From the NCBI GenBank assembly GCA_003427395.1, contig BFEA01000101.1, positions 312,436 to 333,374 on the forward strand: a DNA stretch of 20,939 nt, given 5' to 3'. The notes below the pieces were generated by a model. The model ran no database searches and was not told where the DNA came from. It saw only the letters and a program-made list of their open reading frames with translations. The DNA is from Chara braunii. Taxonomy: Eukaryota; Streptophyta; Charophyceae; Charales; Characeae. The position numbers were made by a program, and so were the translations under genes. This document shows, one piece after another, positions 8,777-18,600 of this stretch (positions are counted from its first letter, which is position 1; the number at the start of each line of letters is the position of its first letter).

Positions 8777-9832
8777 TTAACCTTCCACTAACTCGACGCA
8801 TTCCCTGCATATATCGATGTATTCTAGTAAATGCTTGCGTCTTAATTCCGAGTACTCCCAGTCTCCATACAATCCCGACTTAAAATCATTGCGGAAGACA
8901 TAGATGAGGGACTTGAGGACTGTTGCATTCTCGGTTTTCTTGCCTGTGATCACCGACTCCTTGTTGTGCCCTTCCCCCTTCTCTCTTTTTTGTCCGCCCC
9001 CGGCTTCTACAGTACCCTTTTCGCCTTCGCTTCCCACTTGCGGCGATCTGTTTGGGCCGACGTTTTCTCCTCCTCGGTCGAAACAGGACTGCTGGGCCTG
9101 GGAGTCCGTATTCTTCTCGGCGTCATCCCGCACCGACTTGGGTTCTTCCTGTTGTGCTGACTTTGCTGCTCAGCGCGATACTTCGTATTTACTACTGGTT
9201 TTGTCCTGAGGGATGACATCTTCGGAATTGTCGGCGATCTGGCTCTGCTGCCGCCGTGCTTCCACTGCCGCATCCATATCCGTGCCGCGGTGTGGAGCTG
9301 GCACCGCTACGTCGCGCACGCCACCTTCTACCTGTGCCGAGTTGGCCACCGGTAATGACACGTCGTCACCTCGAGCACTGCCATTGCGCGGGACAACGAC
9401 AACGTCGACCCATAACCGAATGTATTCATCGTCCTCGTACCAATCGAGAATATCTAGCTCCTTCTTCGTCAAATGCAACAGAAGTCGACCATCTATCTTC
9501 CCGCCAGGCAAACGGTAGGCGGTCGGGTAAGGGCGTCCAATTACCGAATGCCTGTGATAGTCTTCGATGTAGCCGAAAGTGCTCTCCGGAACACGGTTCA
9601 GCAGTGCCATCAAAAGTTCGTCCGCCAAGAGAGTTCCATATACGAAAACATTATGTACCTTGTCCACCGCAGATCCATCACATTCCTCTTCTTCACCCTC
9701 AACACCTACTTGCACCGACACATAACCAGTTTCCGCTGCCGCGGATGCTGCCGGCGGTGTCATCGTCTGTTCGCACCCGTGCGGGACCCCGTGCGGGACA
9801 CCAGTGCCGATCTCTGGTGTCAGCATATTCAT
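8777..9832 (-). CDS. AIG2-like / gamma-glutamylcyclotransferase-fold protein
   Basis: The frame runs from ATG at 9832 to a stop at 8777 with one in-frame TGA at 9172-9170. Residues 1-60 are a low-complexity acidic leader. The GGCT fold starts with FVYGTLL (63-69, the substrate-loop YGTL motif), continues through GRPYPTAY and GRLLLHL, and reaches ELDILDWYEDDEY (125-137), where E133 is in the place of the family's catalytic glutamate. The C-terminal strand and helix (LIYVFRND, LYGDWEYSELRRKHLLEYI) is also family-typical. Plant relatives are usually compact, at under 200 residues; here about 150 hydrophilic residues lie between the catalytic part and the C-terminal helix, and the TGA falls in that insert. 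A GT-AG interval 9331-9149 (183 bp, phase 0) would remove the TGA and keep frame. Family members act on gamma-glutamyl amines or peptides; the exact substrate is not predictable. Either an intron-containing gene or a recent pseudogene. Confidence 0.75.
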
Positions 9833-9908
9833 TGCACAGGACTGCAGTGCAGTGTGTTGGTGGTGACCAGGGAGAAGAATGATGGCCCTCTCTCCACTAC
9901 ACAACAGC

Positions 9909-10019
9909 CTACCGTCTTCCCCCGAACATAACGCACCCTAAAAATGAATGTACACAAGCTATATTTCCGGCCAGATACAGCCAAAATAAGGGTGCGCTGT
10001 GTTCGGGGGAAGACGGTAG
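9909..10019. mobile_element. MITE-like 111-bp element, copy 3 (intact ends)
   Basis: Terminal inverted repeats of 31 bp (9909-9939 and 9989-10019) match at 29 of 31 positions and begin CTACCGTCTTCCCCCGAACA. They enclose a 49-nt centre containing CCGGCCAGATACAGCC. A TA dinucleotide lies at each end of the CCGTC core, which would fit a TA target as used by Tc1/mariner-type elements, but the palindrome extends past it so this is not decisive. As RNA it would form a long hairpin. It sits 77 bp upstream of the AIG2-like ATG and may overlap its promoter or 5'UTR. Related copies: 88-198 and 434-544. Confidence 0.75.
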
Positions 10020-10229
10020 TACATGGCATCTGGAGTGTGATGGATCAGACACATTTGGACTGATCCAACATTTTGAATGTATCGGGATCATTACCAGCTA
10101 CAGATACATGTAGAATGTTGTCCGGTGAGCGAGGCGCTGTTGCAGAAAATACAGGCAAGAGATGCAGAACACAAAGGAAACACAAAACATTTGTCAAAGA
10201 CAACGATCCTCCACAGACCTGGGGTGTAG

Positions 10230-10382
10230 GTCCCAGTGGCAAAGAGGGCTTGACTATGCGCCTGAATCTGGATGTGTTTTAGGAAGAGGTTCGGAAAAGC
10301 AGATCACTCGTGATTGTTTGCAACCTCTCCACAAACATGCCCAGATTCAGGCGTTACATCCAATCCTCTTTGCTTGTGGGAC
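10230..10382. repeat. imperfect foldback / long hairpin
   Basis: Two arms of about 60-75 nt pair around a loop of about 30 nt. Perfect blocks, in order: GTCCCA/TGGGAC (10230-10235 with 10377-10382), GCAAAGAGG/CCTCTTTGC (10239-10247 with 10365-10373), CGCCTGAATCTGG/CCAGATTCAGGCG (10259-10271 with 10341-10353) and AGAGGTT/AACCTCT (10285-10291 with 10322-10328). No target duplication was found. It could be a decayed inverted-repeat element or a small-RNA precursor; the sequence does not decide. Confidence 0.75.
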
Positions 10383-10561
10383 TGCAGCCCCGAGCGTAAT
10401 GGAACATAATTTTTATTTTATTATTATTATTTTTAATACAGAAAAGAGGAGGCCTAACCACCCCCTACCAGCTGGAATCTTCACCAGAAAACAAAAAGAA
10501 ACAAAACAAAATCCAGGAGCAGAGAAAGAGCAGATAACCTGCCATTCACATCCAGATCCGC
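10383..10561. other. A/T-rich spacer, nothing recognised
   Basis: Short stretch between the foldback and the presumed 5' end of LINE A, with a TTATTATTATT run and an AAACAAAA-rich run. No feature supported. Confidence 0.5.
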
Positions 10562-12233
10562 GTCCGAGCGCCGGGCGCTCGCGTTAGGGTTGACGTGAAA
10601 TTGTCAACATTGTGCCAAAACTTGGCGGCGGCGAGGCTACGACATGTGAGGGATGAGTGCTAGGGCATTGTGGGCACACGCGAATGAGACCCTAATCGGT
10701 CTCCGGCTATCGCCTGGTCCCGGTTGGGAATTGACTATCGGTCAGCAAACAACAAACCAGCAGAGTCGGGGGAGGAAAGAGGTGCGATGTGCGGGTGACT
10801 TGCTGGCGGGATTCGGACGTGGAAGCATACCTTTTGTGGCCTGATCGAGGGATTCTTCCCCCGGTCTCTGATACGGAATCGCCTCGGGGTGATCCTGCTT
10901 CCGGCTGGTGGTCGGTCGCAGCCCGGGAATGTGGTGTTCATTCAGCGCACATTTTGGAACTTGGAGATTTGACCTTAATGGTTGGCGCGTATGGGTTGAT
11001 GTGTTTTCGATACTGCCAAATGTGGTGATGACAATCGGAATTGGTTCCTTCAAGACCGAGTTTTGAAGACTGTCGACATGGAGACGTTAGTCGGGACTTG
11101 CTTTTCCCGGCACGGCTGACCAAGCGACACCCGGGTTGCCTCTTCAAATTGCTCCAATCGATGGGGCGCAGTCTGGAGAGTAGCCTCTACAACTGCTTTT
11201 TCTGATAGGACACGGCCTTTCTTCGACAGTGAGATTTGATATTGAACAGCGATGCTGCATGGATGGTACTGACACTCCTCTGTTACACTACCGGATATAG
11301 GTTTGCTTCTGTCGATGCGCTATCGACCTCCTGCCCTCTACTCACTTCTGGATTGTACTATTGGATCTTTTTTGTGTTCCTTGCGTCCCGCCCATGCTCC
11401 CTTCGTTCTAGCTTCGCAGCCTTGCTGTTTACCATTGATCTGCTGATGCTTGGCCACCTTTGCTGATTAACTGTTGATACTTCTTATCTATTTCCCGTTA
11501 TACTTTTTCTGCTTTTACTCAACCACCACTTTTCTTCTGCTCCTGCCCTAAGCCTTTGCTCACCTTTGTTGATTGCCCGTCCATCGATCTCTTTCCTACC
11601 CTACCTTTCAGTGTTGTCTTCTTGATATTGTGATTGTGCCGACACTTGTAATTGCATGAGTTGGCTGGGAATGTTGGCGTGCAGTATCCTTGGACTTTGG
11701 TTTTACCACTGCATTGTTTCTGCTCCGAGACACTCTGGTTGTTGGTACTCTTCATCTTGTTGTCTACTCAACCATCCTTTTTCTTGTGGTCCTGTCCTAA
11801 GCTTGCTGTCGCCCGCTCACCTTTGTTGTTTACCCGCCCCTCGATCTCCTTCCTGTCCTGCCTTTCGGTGCTTTCTGTTTTTGACATTGTGATTGTGCTG
11901 ACACTTGTTTGTCTCTACCACTTGGCCGCCTTCTGACCTTGTCAATCCCTTTGGTGTTTTTTCCTTTCTTCCTTCTGCTCGTTCGTTTCTCTGTTTTGTC
12001 GTCCTACTAATTACACGTGTTGGCTGGGGATGTTGGCGTGCGATGCCTTTGGACTTTGCTCGGCTCCTGCCTTGGTTTGACCACCGCATTGTTTCTGCTC
12101 CATGACACCCTGTTGCTAGTATTCTTCATTTTGTTGTTTACCTGTCATCCTTCGCTTGCTGGATTTACTGCACACTGCATCTGACCTTGCTGATTACTGG
12201 TAGTTTACAAATATTGCCATCTCTTCACCACCA
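10562..12233 (+). promoter_or_regulatory. LINE A 5'UTR / presumed internal promoter
   Basis: Non-coding leader of about 1.7 kb. The first part (about 10660-10940) is similar to 19785-20040 in the short element; for example GATCGAGGG, CGGTCT.TGATA and ATCCTG are shared in order. The second part is T/C-rich on the plus strand and carries a large internal duplication (11517-12140). LINEs usually drive transcription from the 5'UTR; no TATA or initiator could be assigned. Confidence 0.5.
11517..12140 (+). repeat. tandem 5'UTR monomers of LINE A
   Basis: Unit 1 is about 11517-11765 and unit 2 about 11766-12140. Shared blocks in order: ACTCAACCA, CTCACCTTTGTTG, a CTCGATCTC.TTCCT-like block, ATTGTGATTGTGC.GACACTTGT, GTTGGCTGGG.ATGTTGGCGTGC, CTTTGGACTTTG, GCATTGTTTCTGCTCC and CTTCAT.TTGTTGT. 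Unit 2 carries an extra stretch of more than 100 bp. A more diverged partial unit may precede at 11310-11500. Confidence 0.75.
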
Positions 12234-13874
12234 ATGGGGGAGCAGATGCCGCAGCATGATCGCCTCGGCGACATGCTGCGCCACTGTTTTCTCACTGGCG
12301 AGGAGGACTCCGCTCAAGCGGCCCGATATATAACAACACGTAGGGACCCTAAAAAGAAAGATACGGTGATTGTCGATATTCATAACGATGCCACTGACCT
12401 GACTGTACAATATCTTCGACGCCATGGTGTAATGGTGGTGTTCCAAGGACCGAGTGCTAATGCGACCTTTGCTGTCAAGGAGCAATGGCTGAGAACGATC
12501 GAAGGGGGATGGGATTTGGCCATTGCCCGGGGACAGAAAGGTCGCATCAGACCCGAGGGAGCTAACATGATAAGCTACTTGGCACCCAATCATGCACTTC
12601 GAGATTGGATAGTAGAGACGCTCAAAACAGAAGAAACGACTGTTGTTGGTGGCAAGGCGTGTAAAATTTTGTACCGTCCCTGGGCTACGCCTGCCGAATT
12701 AGCAAAAGGGAAAGATGATGTCACGGCCCAGAAATTCTGGATTAGAATACTTCGTATTCCTTTCTTGGCCATGCCCTTCTTGCAAGGAAAAAGAATACGG
12801 CCAGGTCCTCAAGACACACCCGCCCGAACACAGCAAAGCAAACCCTCGCCTTGTCAACTGTCGTTATGATCTGCACCCCAGGGCCCGAACTAAGATCGAG
12901 AAATTTCTAAAATTTCGATCTTCTCAGGGATGGCATAAGTTGGAAGTTGTCACCCAGGATACCTCATGGTGTGCAGACTGTAGATGGTTTGGTCATAAGG
13001 AGGGCGACAGTGCATGCCCGAAAAAGAAACCGCCAATGCCAGGCGCATCAACAAGTTATGCAGCTGCGTTGGGTGGGACTGGAAAGGGTCCGAGTGGCCC
13101 CGCGCCCAACAAACCAGCTGATCCCCTCCCGACTGATATCCTGGTTAATCCCTTGGGATCTGCAATCCCGATTAATGCTTCGGGATCTGCAGCTCCGGGT
13201 GACCCTTCGGGACCCGCAGACCCGCAGACCCGCTTAACCCTTCGGGAGCTGCAGTTTCCGTTAACCCTTTGGGGTCTGCAGTTCCGGTTAACCCTTTGGG
13301 GTCTACAGCCCCGGCTGAAGGGAGTCAGAGCTCTGATGTGCACCCTGTTCCACCCCCGACCAGCCTGGGCACCTCCTTGCAGCAGCAGAAACCAACGATG
13401 TCTCAGGTTCCGCTCCAACAGACTGAACAACCAGGACACCTGATACAGCAGCAACATTCACAAGTGGCCCAGGGCCCCTCTTCACAGACAGAACAGTTGG
13501 GCCTTGGGAAACCGCTGGGAGACCCGCCTCCCTCTGAAGGGGCTCCTGGTCAGCATCCTGGAAACCAACCCTGTGATGGAGTCCCTCCCCCTCCTTTAGG
13601 TGAAGGAATCCATCCAGCGTTGGACCTTACAATGACGGACCTCAGGGTTGACATCGAACAACAACCTGGCACCTCGCATGCTGGTCCTGAGGAGCTCATG
13701 CGTCAACAAAAAGCGCAGTCTTTTAAAAAGAAAGGTGTCACAGCTGGACCCAAAGCTGCGGGTCATCCTTATGCTAGATCAAAGGAACACAGTGGGGAAA
13801 AGACTGGTCTACAGCAAATCCTCAGGGGTAGCTGGGCTGATGCTGTTGACGATAACACGGACGACAGTCAATGA
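12234..13874 (+). pseudogene. LINE A ORF1 (DUF4283-like, CCHC knuckle), two indels
   Basis: Starts at ATG 12234 and ends TGA 13872-13874. Residues about 90-190 resemble the DUF4283/gag-like domain of plant LINE ORF1 (ending in KFWIRILRIPF), an RNA-binding nucleocapsid role. A zinc knuckle follows, CADCRWFGHKEGDSAC (CX2CX4HX6C, near 12970-13017; the last spacing is two longer than canonical). Next comes a repeat of six 9-residue units and a proline/glutamine-rich tail ending in a basic, then acidic segment. The frame changes twice: by +1 near an A5 run at 12788-12792, and by an 8-bp insertion (13225-13232). The two cancel (1+8=9), so the end is in the same frame as the start. ORF1 is followed by an ATGA overlap with the next ORF. 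Confidence 0.75.
13144..13313 (+). repeat. 27-bp tandem repeat coding a 9-residue unit
   Basis: Units at 13144, 13171, 13198, 13233, 13260 and 13287, each 27 bp, code VNPLGSAIP, INASGSAAP, GDPSGPADP, LNPSGAAVS, VNPLGSAVP and VNPLGSTAP. Between units 3 and 4 an extra CAGACCCG (13225-13232), a copy of the adjacent eight bases, breaks the frame. It forms a flexible linker between the zinc knuckle and the C-terminal part of ORF1. Confidence 0.92.
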
Positions 13875-14251
13875 CCCTTGGAACCGGCCCAGCCCAAACA
13901 TTCCCGGCTAACATGTTGGAAGCCATGGCGGCGGGGCAACCTTGTGTTGTAGTCCCTTTCGTTTTTATGGCACGAGAGGGCATGCTCCATGTGATGGCTC
14001 AGATAGATGCGACCAGGGTTCTCCGCATTCCACATTTTCAGGTCTTCGAAGACCCCAAACCACAAGTGGTGCTTCGTGAGCTCCGCAAATGGCTCCATCC
14101 GGCATTCCGTGTGCGTTGTTACCCAGAACTGGAATGGGTCAGACTGACCCCCACCAACGATCAAGGAAGGACTGATCTCATGTTCTTCCCGTTGATTGAC
14201 GTTGTGCCACGGTCTGCTACGGCTGCTCCTCCCTTGCCGGGAGTCAGGTGA
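13871..14251 (+). CDS. small LINE A ORF overlapping ORF1 stop (ATGA)
   Basis: A 126-residue frame whose ATG (13871-13873) overlaps the ORF1 TGA (13872-13874). It reads like real protein, with a hydrophobic PCVVVPFVF stretch, an amphipathic segment (LRELRKWLHPAFRV) and MFFPLIDV near the end, and has no internal stop. I recognise no domain. The overlap is the arrangement used for termination-reinitiation in some other non-LTR elements (for example UAAUG in SART1). Family B has an ORF remnant in the same place (2254-2622). Alternatives: the C-terminal part of ORF1 displaced by another indel, or a chance frame. Confidence 0.5.
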   Translation: MTLGTGPAQTFPANMLEAMAAGQPCVVVPFVFMAREGMLHVMAQIDATRVLRIPHFQVFEDPKPQVVLRELRKWLHPAFRVRCYPELEWVRLTPTNDQGRTDLMFFPLIDVVPRSATAAPPLPGVR

Positions 14252-14433
14252 CTCAGTTTGGCGCTGCTGCAAAAATCCTGCTGGCCAAACCGTCACAGAC
14301 ACCAAAATTTTTGACTGTTAGACTGCCGCTCTGATGCACCAAGTGGACGGACACCTCCCTTGGCATAAGAGTATCTCTTCCCAAAAAATTTTATCCCTTA
14401 AATGCGCGGAATGGGACGAAGTGATTGCATAGA

Positions 14434-15600
14434 ATGATGGATAGATTACGGATGTTGACCTGGAATATCATAGGACTGGGATCACGCAGGGTTGCTGCTA
14501 AAAGATCCCTCATCAAAACCTTGGCACGTAACAAAGGAATTCAGATCCTCCTGTTGCAGGAAACCAAGTTGGATGACGTCACGACGCTACAACAAATGGG
14601 CTGGTGGTCTAGCCCGCAGTTCTGGGCCCCAGCCCAAGCTACCCGAGGAGGTGTGGCAATACTGTTTGCCCGCACCTTCCCGTTCTCCATAACTGATTAC
14701 TATTGGGATCATTGTGGCCACTGGGCTTGGGTTCGCTTCACTCTGGGAACCGAGCACTGGGCAGTGGTCAATGTATATGCTCCGCCGACACAGGTCGCTC
14801 GTATTGACTTTTTCAAATCCTTGTCGTGGATCATCCCTGATGTTGACAAACTGATTCTGGGGGGAGACTGGAATACCACTCTCCTACCAGGAACGGATTC
14901 CATTCGAGTTGCCCCGCCATCATCGGACGCGATCTGGTTGGCTGACTTCATGCAAACACAAACTGTGGCTGATGCGTTTAGAGCATTGCACCCTCACGAC
15001 CGGGAATATACATGGTTTGCCACAGGGGGTGTCAGACAACAGTATCTGCCTAGGAGCAGAATCGACTTCTTCCTTTTGGAAGAGGATTTGATGTTGAGAG
15101 TAACAACGTGCTCGATCCTACCGTGTGTGGGATCCGACCATTTGCCTGTTTTTTTGGAATTGTTTCACAATGCCACAGTGCGTGCACGCCAGGACCGCAA
15201 GTCCTTGCCTGAGTGGGTGGCCTTGTCATCCGAAATGGACCTTTTTATGAATGAATTCTGGCAGAAATGGGCCACCTCCAAAACACTATACCTCTCTACA
15301 GCTGATTGGTTGATTGGTGGCCTCAGAATAACTCTATTGCGAGGAACTCTGTTCCGGAAACTTATTGCCCAATCCACTCGTTCGCAGCTCCGGGCCCTGC
15401 AAGAACAGCTGGCTGAGACCATTGCTCGAGCCTCTGATGTTCATGTTGACGAGCACCAGCTGATGCAAGCCATGGATGCTATACGTCAGAAAACTGCAGT
15501 GGTTGTCTTGCCTGCGGTTAGGGCAGCCTCTTTCGGAACAGGATTTCGTGGCTCGTCAAGGGAGACCGAACTACGGCGGTATTTTTTGCTGGCCACATAA
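14434..15600 (+). CDS. LINE A ORF2, AP endonuclease half
   Basis: First ATG of the frame at 14434, preceded by an in-frame TGA at 14422. Apurinic endonuclease (EEP) domain, the enzyme that nicks the target DNA for target-primed reverse transcription: WN (10-11), QETK with catalytic E43, NVYAPP (113-118), GGDWNTT with D145 and N147, RSRIDFF (207-213) and GSDH with S234-D235-H236. All expected catalytic residues are present. From about residue 300 it enters the linker to the RT. The meaningful frame ends near 15525; what follows to the stop at 15600 is out-of-frame tail, because the next frame carries the expected ISWLVKGDRTTAVFF before the RT. One base is therefore missing (or two extra) near 15519-15530. 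Confidence 0.88.
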   Translation: MMDRLRMLTWNIIGLGSRRVAAKRSLIKTLARNKGIQILLLQETKLDDVTTLQQMGWWSSPQFWAPAQATRGGVAILFARTFPFSITDYYWDHCGHWAWVRFTLGTEHWAVVNVYAPPTQVARIDFFKSLSWIIPDVDKLILGGDWNTTLLPGTDSIRVAPPSSDAIWLADFMQTQTVADAFRALHPHDREYTWFATGGVRQQYLPRSRIDFFLLEEDLMLRVTTCSILPCVGSDHLPVFLELFHNATVRARQDRKSLPEWVALSSEMDLFMNEFWQKWATSKTLYLSTADWLIGGLRITLLRGTLFRKLIAQSTRSQLRALQEQLAETIARASDVHVDEHQLMQAMDAIRQKTAVVVLPAVRAASFGTGFRGSSRETELRRYFLLAT

Positions 15601-18600
15601 CTCATCTCCAATCGCCCTTAATGCTCACAATGCGCCATCCCTACGATGATCTTGCTCCCCTCGCCACTGACACATCAACGATTATTACAAACATTTCACT
15701 GTTTTATGAACAGTTGCTCTCATCCAAAGCCCTGGGCTCGGAACAGCAGTTGCTCGACCAGTATCGTGACGAGGTGTGGGACAAAATGGACCGCACTCTT
15801 TCCTGCTCGCAGGTGAACCTGTTGGAAGCTCTTGTGACACTTTCGGAGATTACAAAGGCGGTGGCCAGCCTGCCCCTGCACAAAGTGCCGGGACCGGATG
15901 GCCTGCCGCACGCCTTTTTTAAGCAACACCTCATGCGGTTGTTGCCGGACCTTATGGCTACAATTAACTCCATCCACGGTGGGGCCAATGCCCCCCTTGA
16001 CATGGTCGCTGGTTTAATAACCTTCATTTTTAAGAAAGGTGACCGGGCTGATGTTCGAAACTTGCGCCCAATTACCCTCATGCCAGTGCTATATAAAATT
16101 CTTTCTAAAATTCTTGCCATGCGCCTACACTCAGTGCTGCCTTCCCTGATTCACCCGTCTCAGACAGGTTTTCTCCAGGACAGGCAAATTCTTTATAATA
16201 TCATGACTGTTGAGCAGATTATCGAATTGGTGGCAGCGGGAGAAGAGCACATAGCGGTCATCCTTATAGATCTTGAAAAAGCTTATGATAGGGTGGGCTG
16301 GGAATTTCAGCAAGCCACCCTCACAGCTTTTGGCTTTGGACCGAAATTCAAACATATGGTGAGATCGTTGTACGCTGGAGCCACTTCGAGACTTGTGGTT
16401 AATGGTCGGCTCTCACCTCAGATCGCATTGGGAAGATCGGTGCATCAAGGATGTCCTATCGCGCCATACCTCTATCTCATTTATGTTGAAATCATGCATG
16501 TCATAATACGGGCACATCCTGGTGTCCCGGGGTTCTTATTGCCATCGGGCGACCGCCTCAAAACTGAGTCTTTTGCTGATGACTCCGTGGCTTTCACTCC
16601 GATGGACGATTGCGCTTTTCAATCTTTGCAGCAGGCAATCGCCCTTTTTTGTGAGATATCGCAGGCCAAAGTTAATTGGACAAAATCCTCGCTCCTAATT
16701 CCCCCGGGTTTCGAGCCGCCCCTGCATTGGGGACTACGTGTGGTTACCCCGACGCAGCAAGAAAGACTGCTGGGACACAAAATCTCCTTCACTCCTCAGT
16801 TGGCAACGGACCCCTCCCACGCATTGACTGCAGCTAGATCGGCTCTTCGACCGTGGGTATCGAGACCTGGAGTCAGTCTTTTTGGACGGGCACTGGTTCT
16901 TAATAACTCCATTTTCTCTACCTTTTGGTATCAACGTACAATCTTCCAACTGGACCGACCAGCACAACAACAGATAAAACATTTGGCCACCCGATACTTG
17001 TGGAAAGAAGAAATGGCTGATACACCTTACCTTCCCAAGGTGTCGTGGGAGGTGGTCACACAACTCAAACGGGAAGGAGGGCTCTCCATTCTTGACCCGC
17101 CGTACCAAATTGGGGCATTGCTGTCCCGATGGGTGCCATGGGCGATTTTGGCAGGACCCTTCTTGCCATGGAGACAGTTGGCAGAATTTGCCCTTCTCGA
17201 TGGTTGGGGTTGGAGCACACTGCGTTGTATTTGGTTGGCAGTTCTCCATCCTGTTTACCTTCGTAGGCGCCTAACGCGTGGGATATGGTCTGGTATTTTG
17301 AAAAACTGGCAACGTTGCTGCCCTCAACTTCTTCCTCCGGTCATGTTGACAGAAAGGATATTAACACAGCCACTGTTTGATAACCCGTTTATTCTTGTTG
17401 TGAACGGCTGCCCCTTCCCCTGTTTTGGAGGGGGGGCTTTCGGTGATTCCTGGATGAGCAGACGGATTGGGACGCTGGTGGATATTTGGGACGTGGACCG
17501 GAGGGACTGGAAACCCTTCGCTGATTTGGCCCCGTCATTGATGGGCCTTTGGCATCAAGCACTTCACCTTCGGGCCCTCCAAGAAGCAATTCCTTTGGAG
17601 TGGGTGACGATTCTTCAATCCGGGATTGCTCTGTCACAAGGTGGATGGTTTAAGAGAGAACAGGAACATGCTCCTGCTCTTCTTTGGAAAATAGAATCGC
17701 TTACGGACTCGCAAACTGTGCAGGCCTCATGCTGGGAGACATCTCCATTATTAGCGACTACATCGCAAGGACCGCCACTGACTCGGGCGCAACTGGAGAC
17801 GCCGCTCCCGCCTCTGACTGAACTATTGCCTGTGTGTGTGTTAGAATACCCTGATTCCGACTCTGCTCGCCCTTTTTCCCTGCCTATACCGTCGTACAAC
17901 TTGCCGGTGGACCCTAGGAACTGGCACTGGCCACCAGGGCCCTCGAACAAAGACAGTGTTCCATTACACAGATACACCACACGCATGGGTTATCAGATCT
18001 CCCGCCCGAAAGTGGATGTTAACTGGAAGGTTACCAAAAGATGGATGTCCACGGAGTGGATTCATGACTCTCACACGCGCCTGTCTCAAGCTTTGCCAGC
18101 CTACTGGCAGTTGTTGATGGAACTGCCTATTGTCAAACAAGCCAGTTTCTTGTGGCTACTGATGCATATGGCTGTGCCCACTGCTCTTTGGTGTGCAAGA
18201 AGAACATCCAAGGCCTCACCTTTGTGCTCCTTGTGCCCCAGCGCCCGGATTGAAGACCAGCAACACTTCTGCATCCACTGTGACCTGTCTAGACCTCTGT
18301 GGAATTGGTGGCGCTCCGGAACGGTCCCGATCCCACATCCGGGAACACACTGGGACGACGACTTTCTTCTTTTGGGTGCTGCATCTCGTAGACAGCGACG
18401 TGGCAACCCCCTCACGTATGCGGAAGAGTGCTTACGCGGAGCAGTGCTTTGGACTTTGTGGACCCTCAGAAACTCGGTTGTGCGAGGGGGGGAGCAATTC
18501 ACACCCCCGATGGTTCGCGCTGAGGTCAAGTACTCCATCAAACAGATGCTGTCAACCGAATGGTCGCTTAAAGTGGTCAACAAAGGTTTTTCTGCCAAAG

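Noticed and set aside
10742-11053. Antisense frame in the LINE A 5'UTR, with a similar one at 19944-20309 (both contain PYQRP), considered as an ORF0-like gene
   Set aside because: The shared residues follow from the DNA similarity of the two 5'UTRs; stops and frames outside the shared block do not match.
13868-14305. Minus-strand 145-residue frame overlapping the small LINE ORF
   Set aside because: It is antisense to a frame that has ORF-order and overlap evidence; no domain recognised.
15500-15560. Programmed frameshift between endonuclease and RT
   Set aside because: No heptamer slippery site or following structure was evident, and other L1-like ORF2 proteins are continuous here; a simple indel is preferred.
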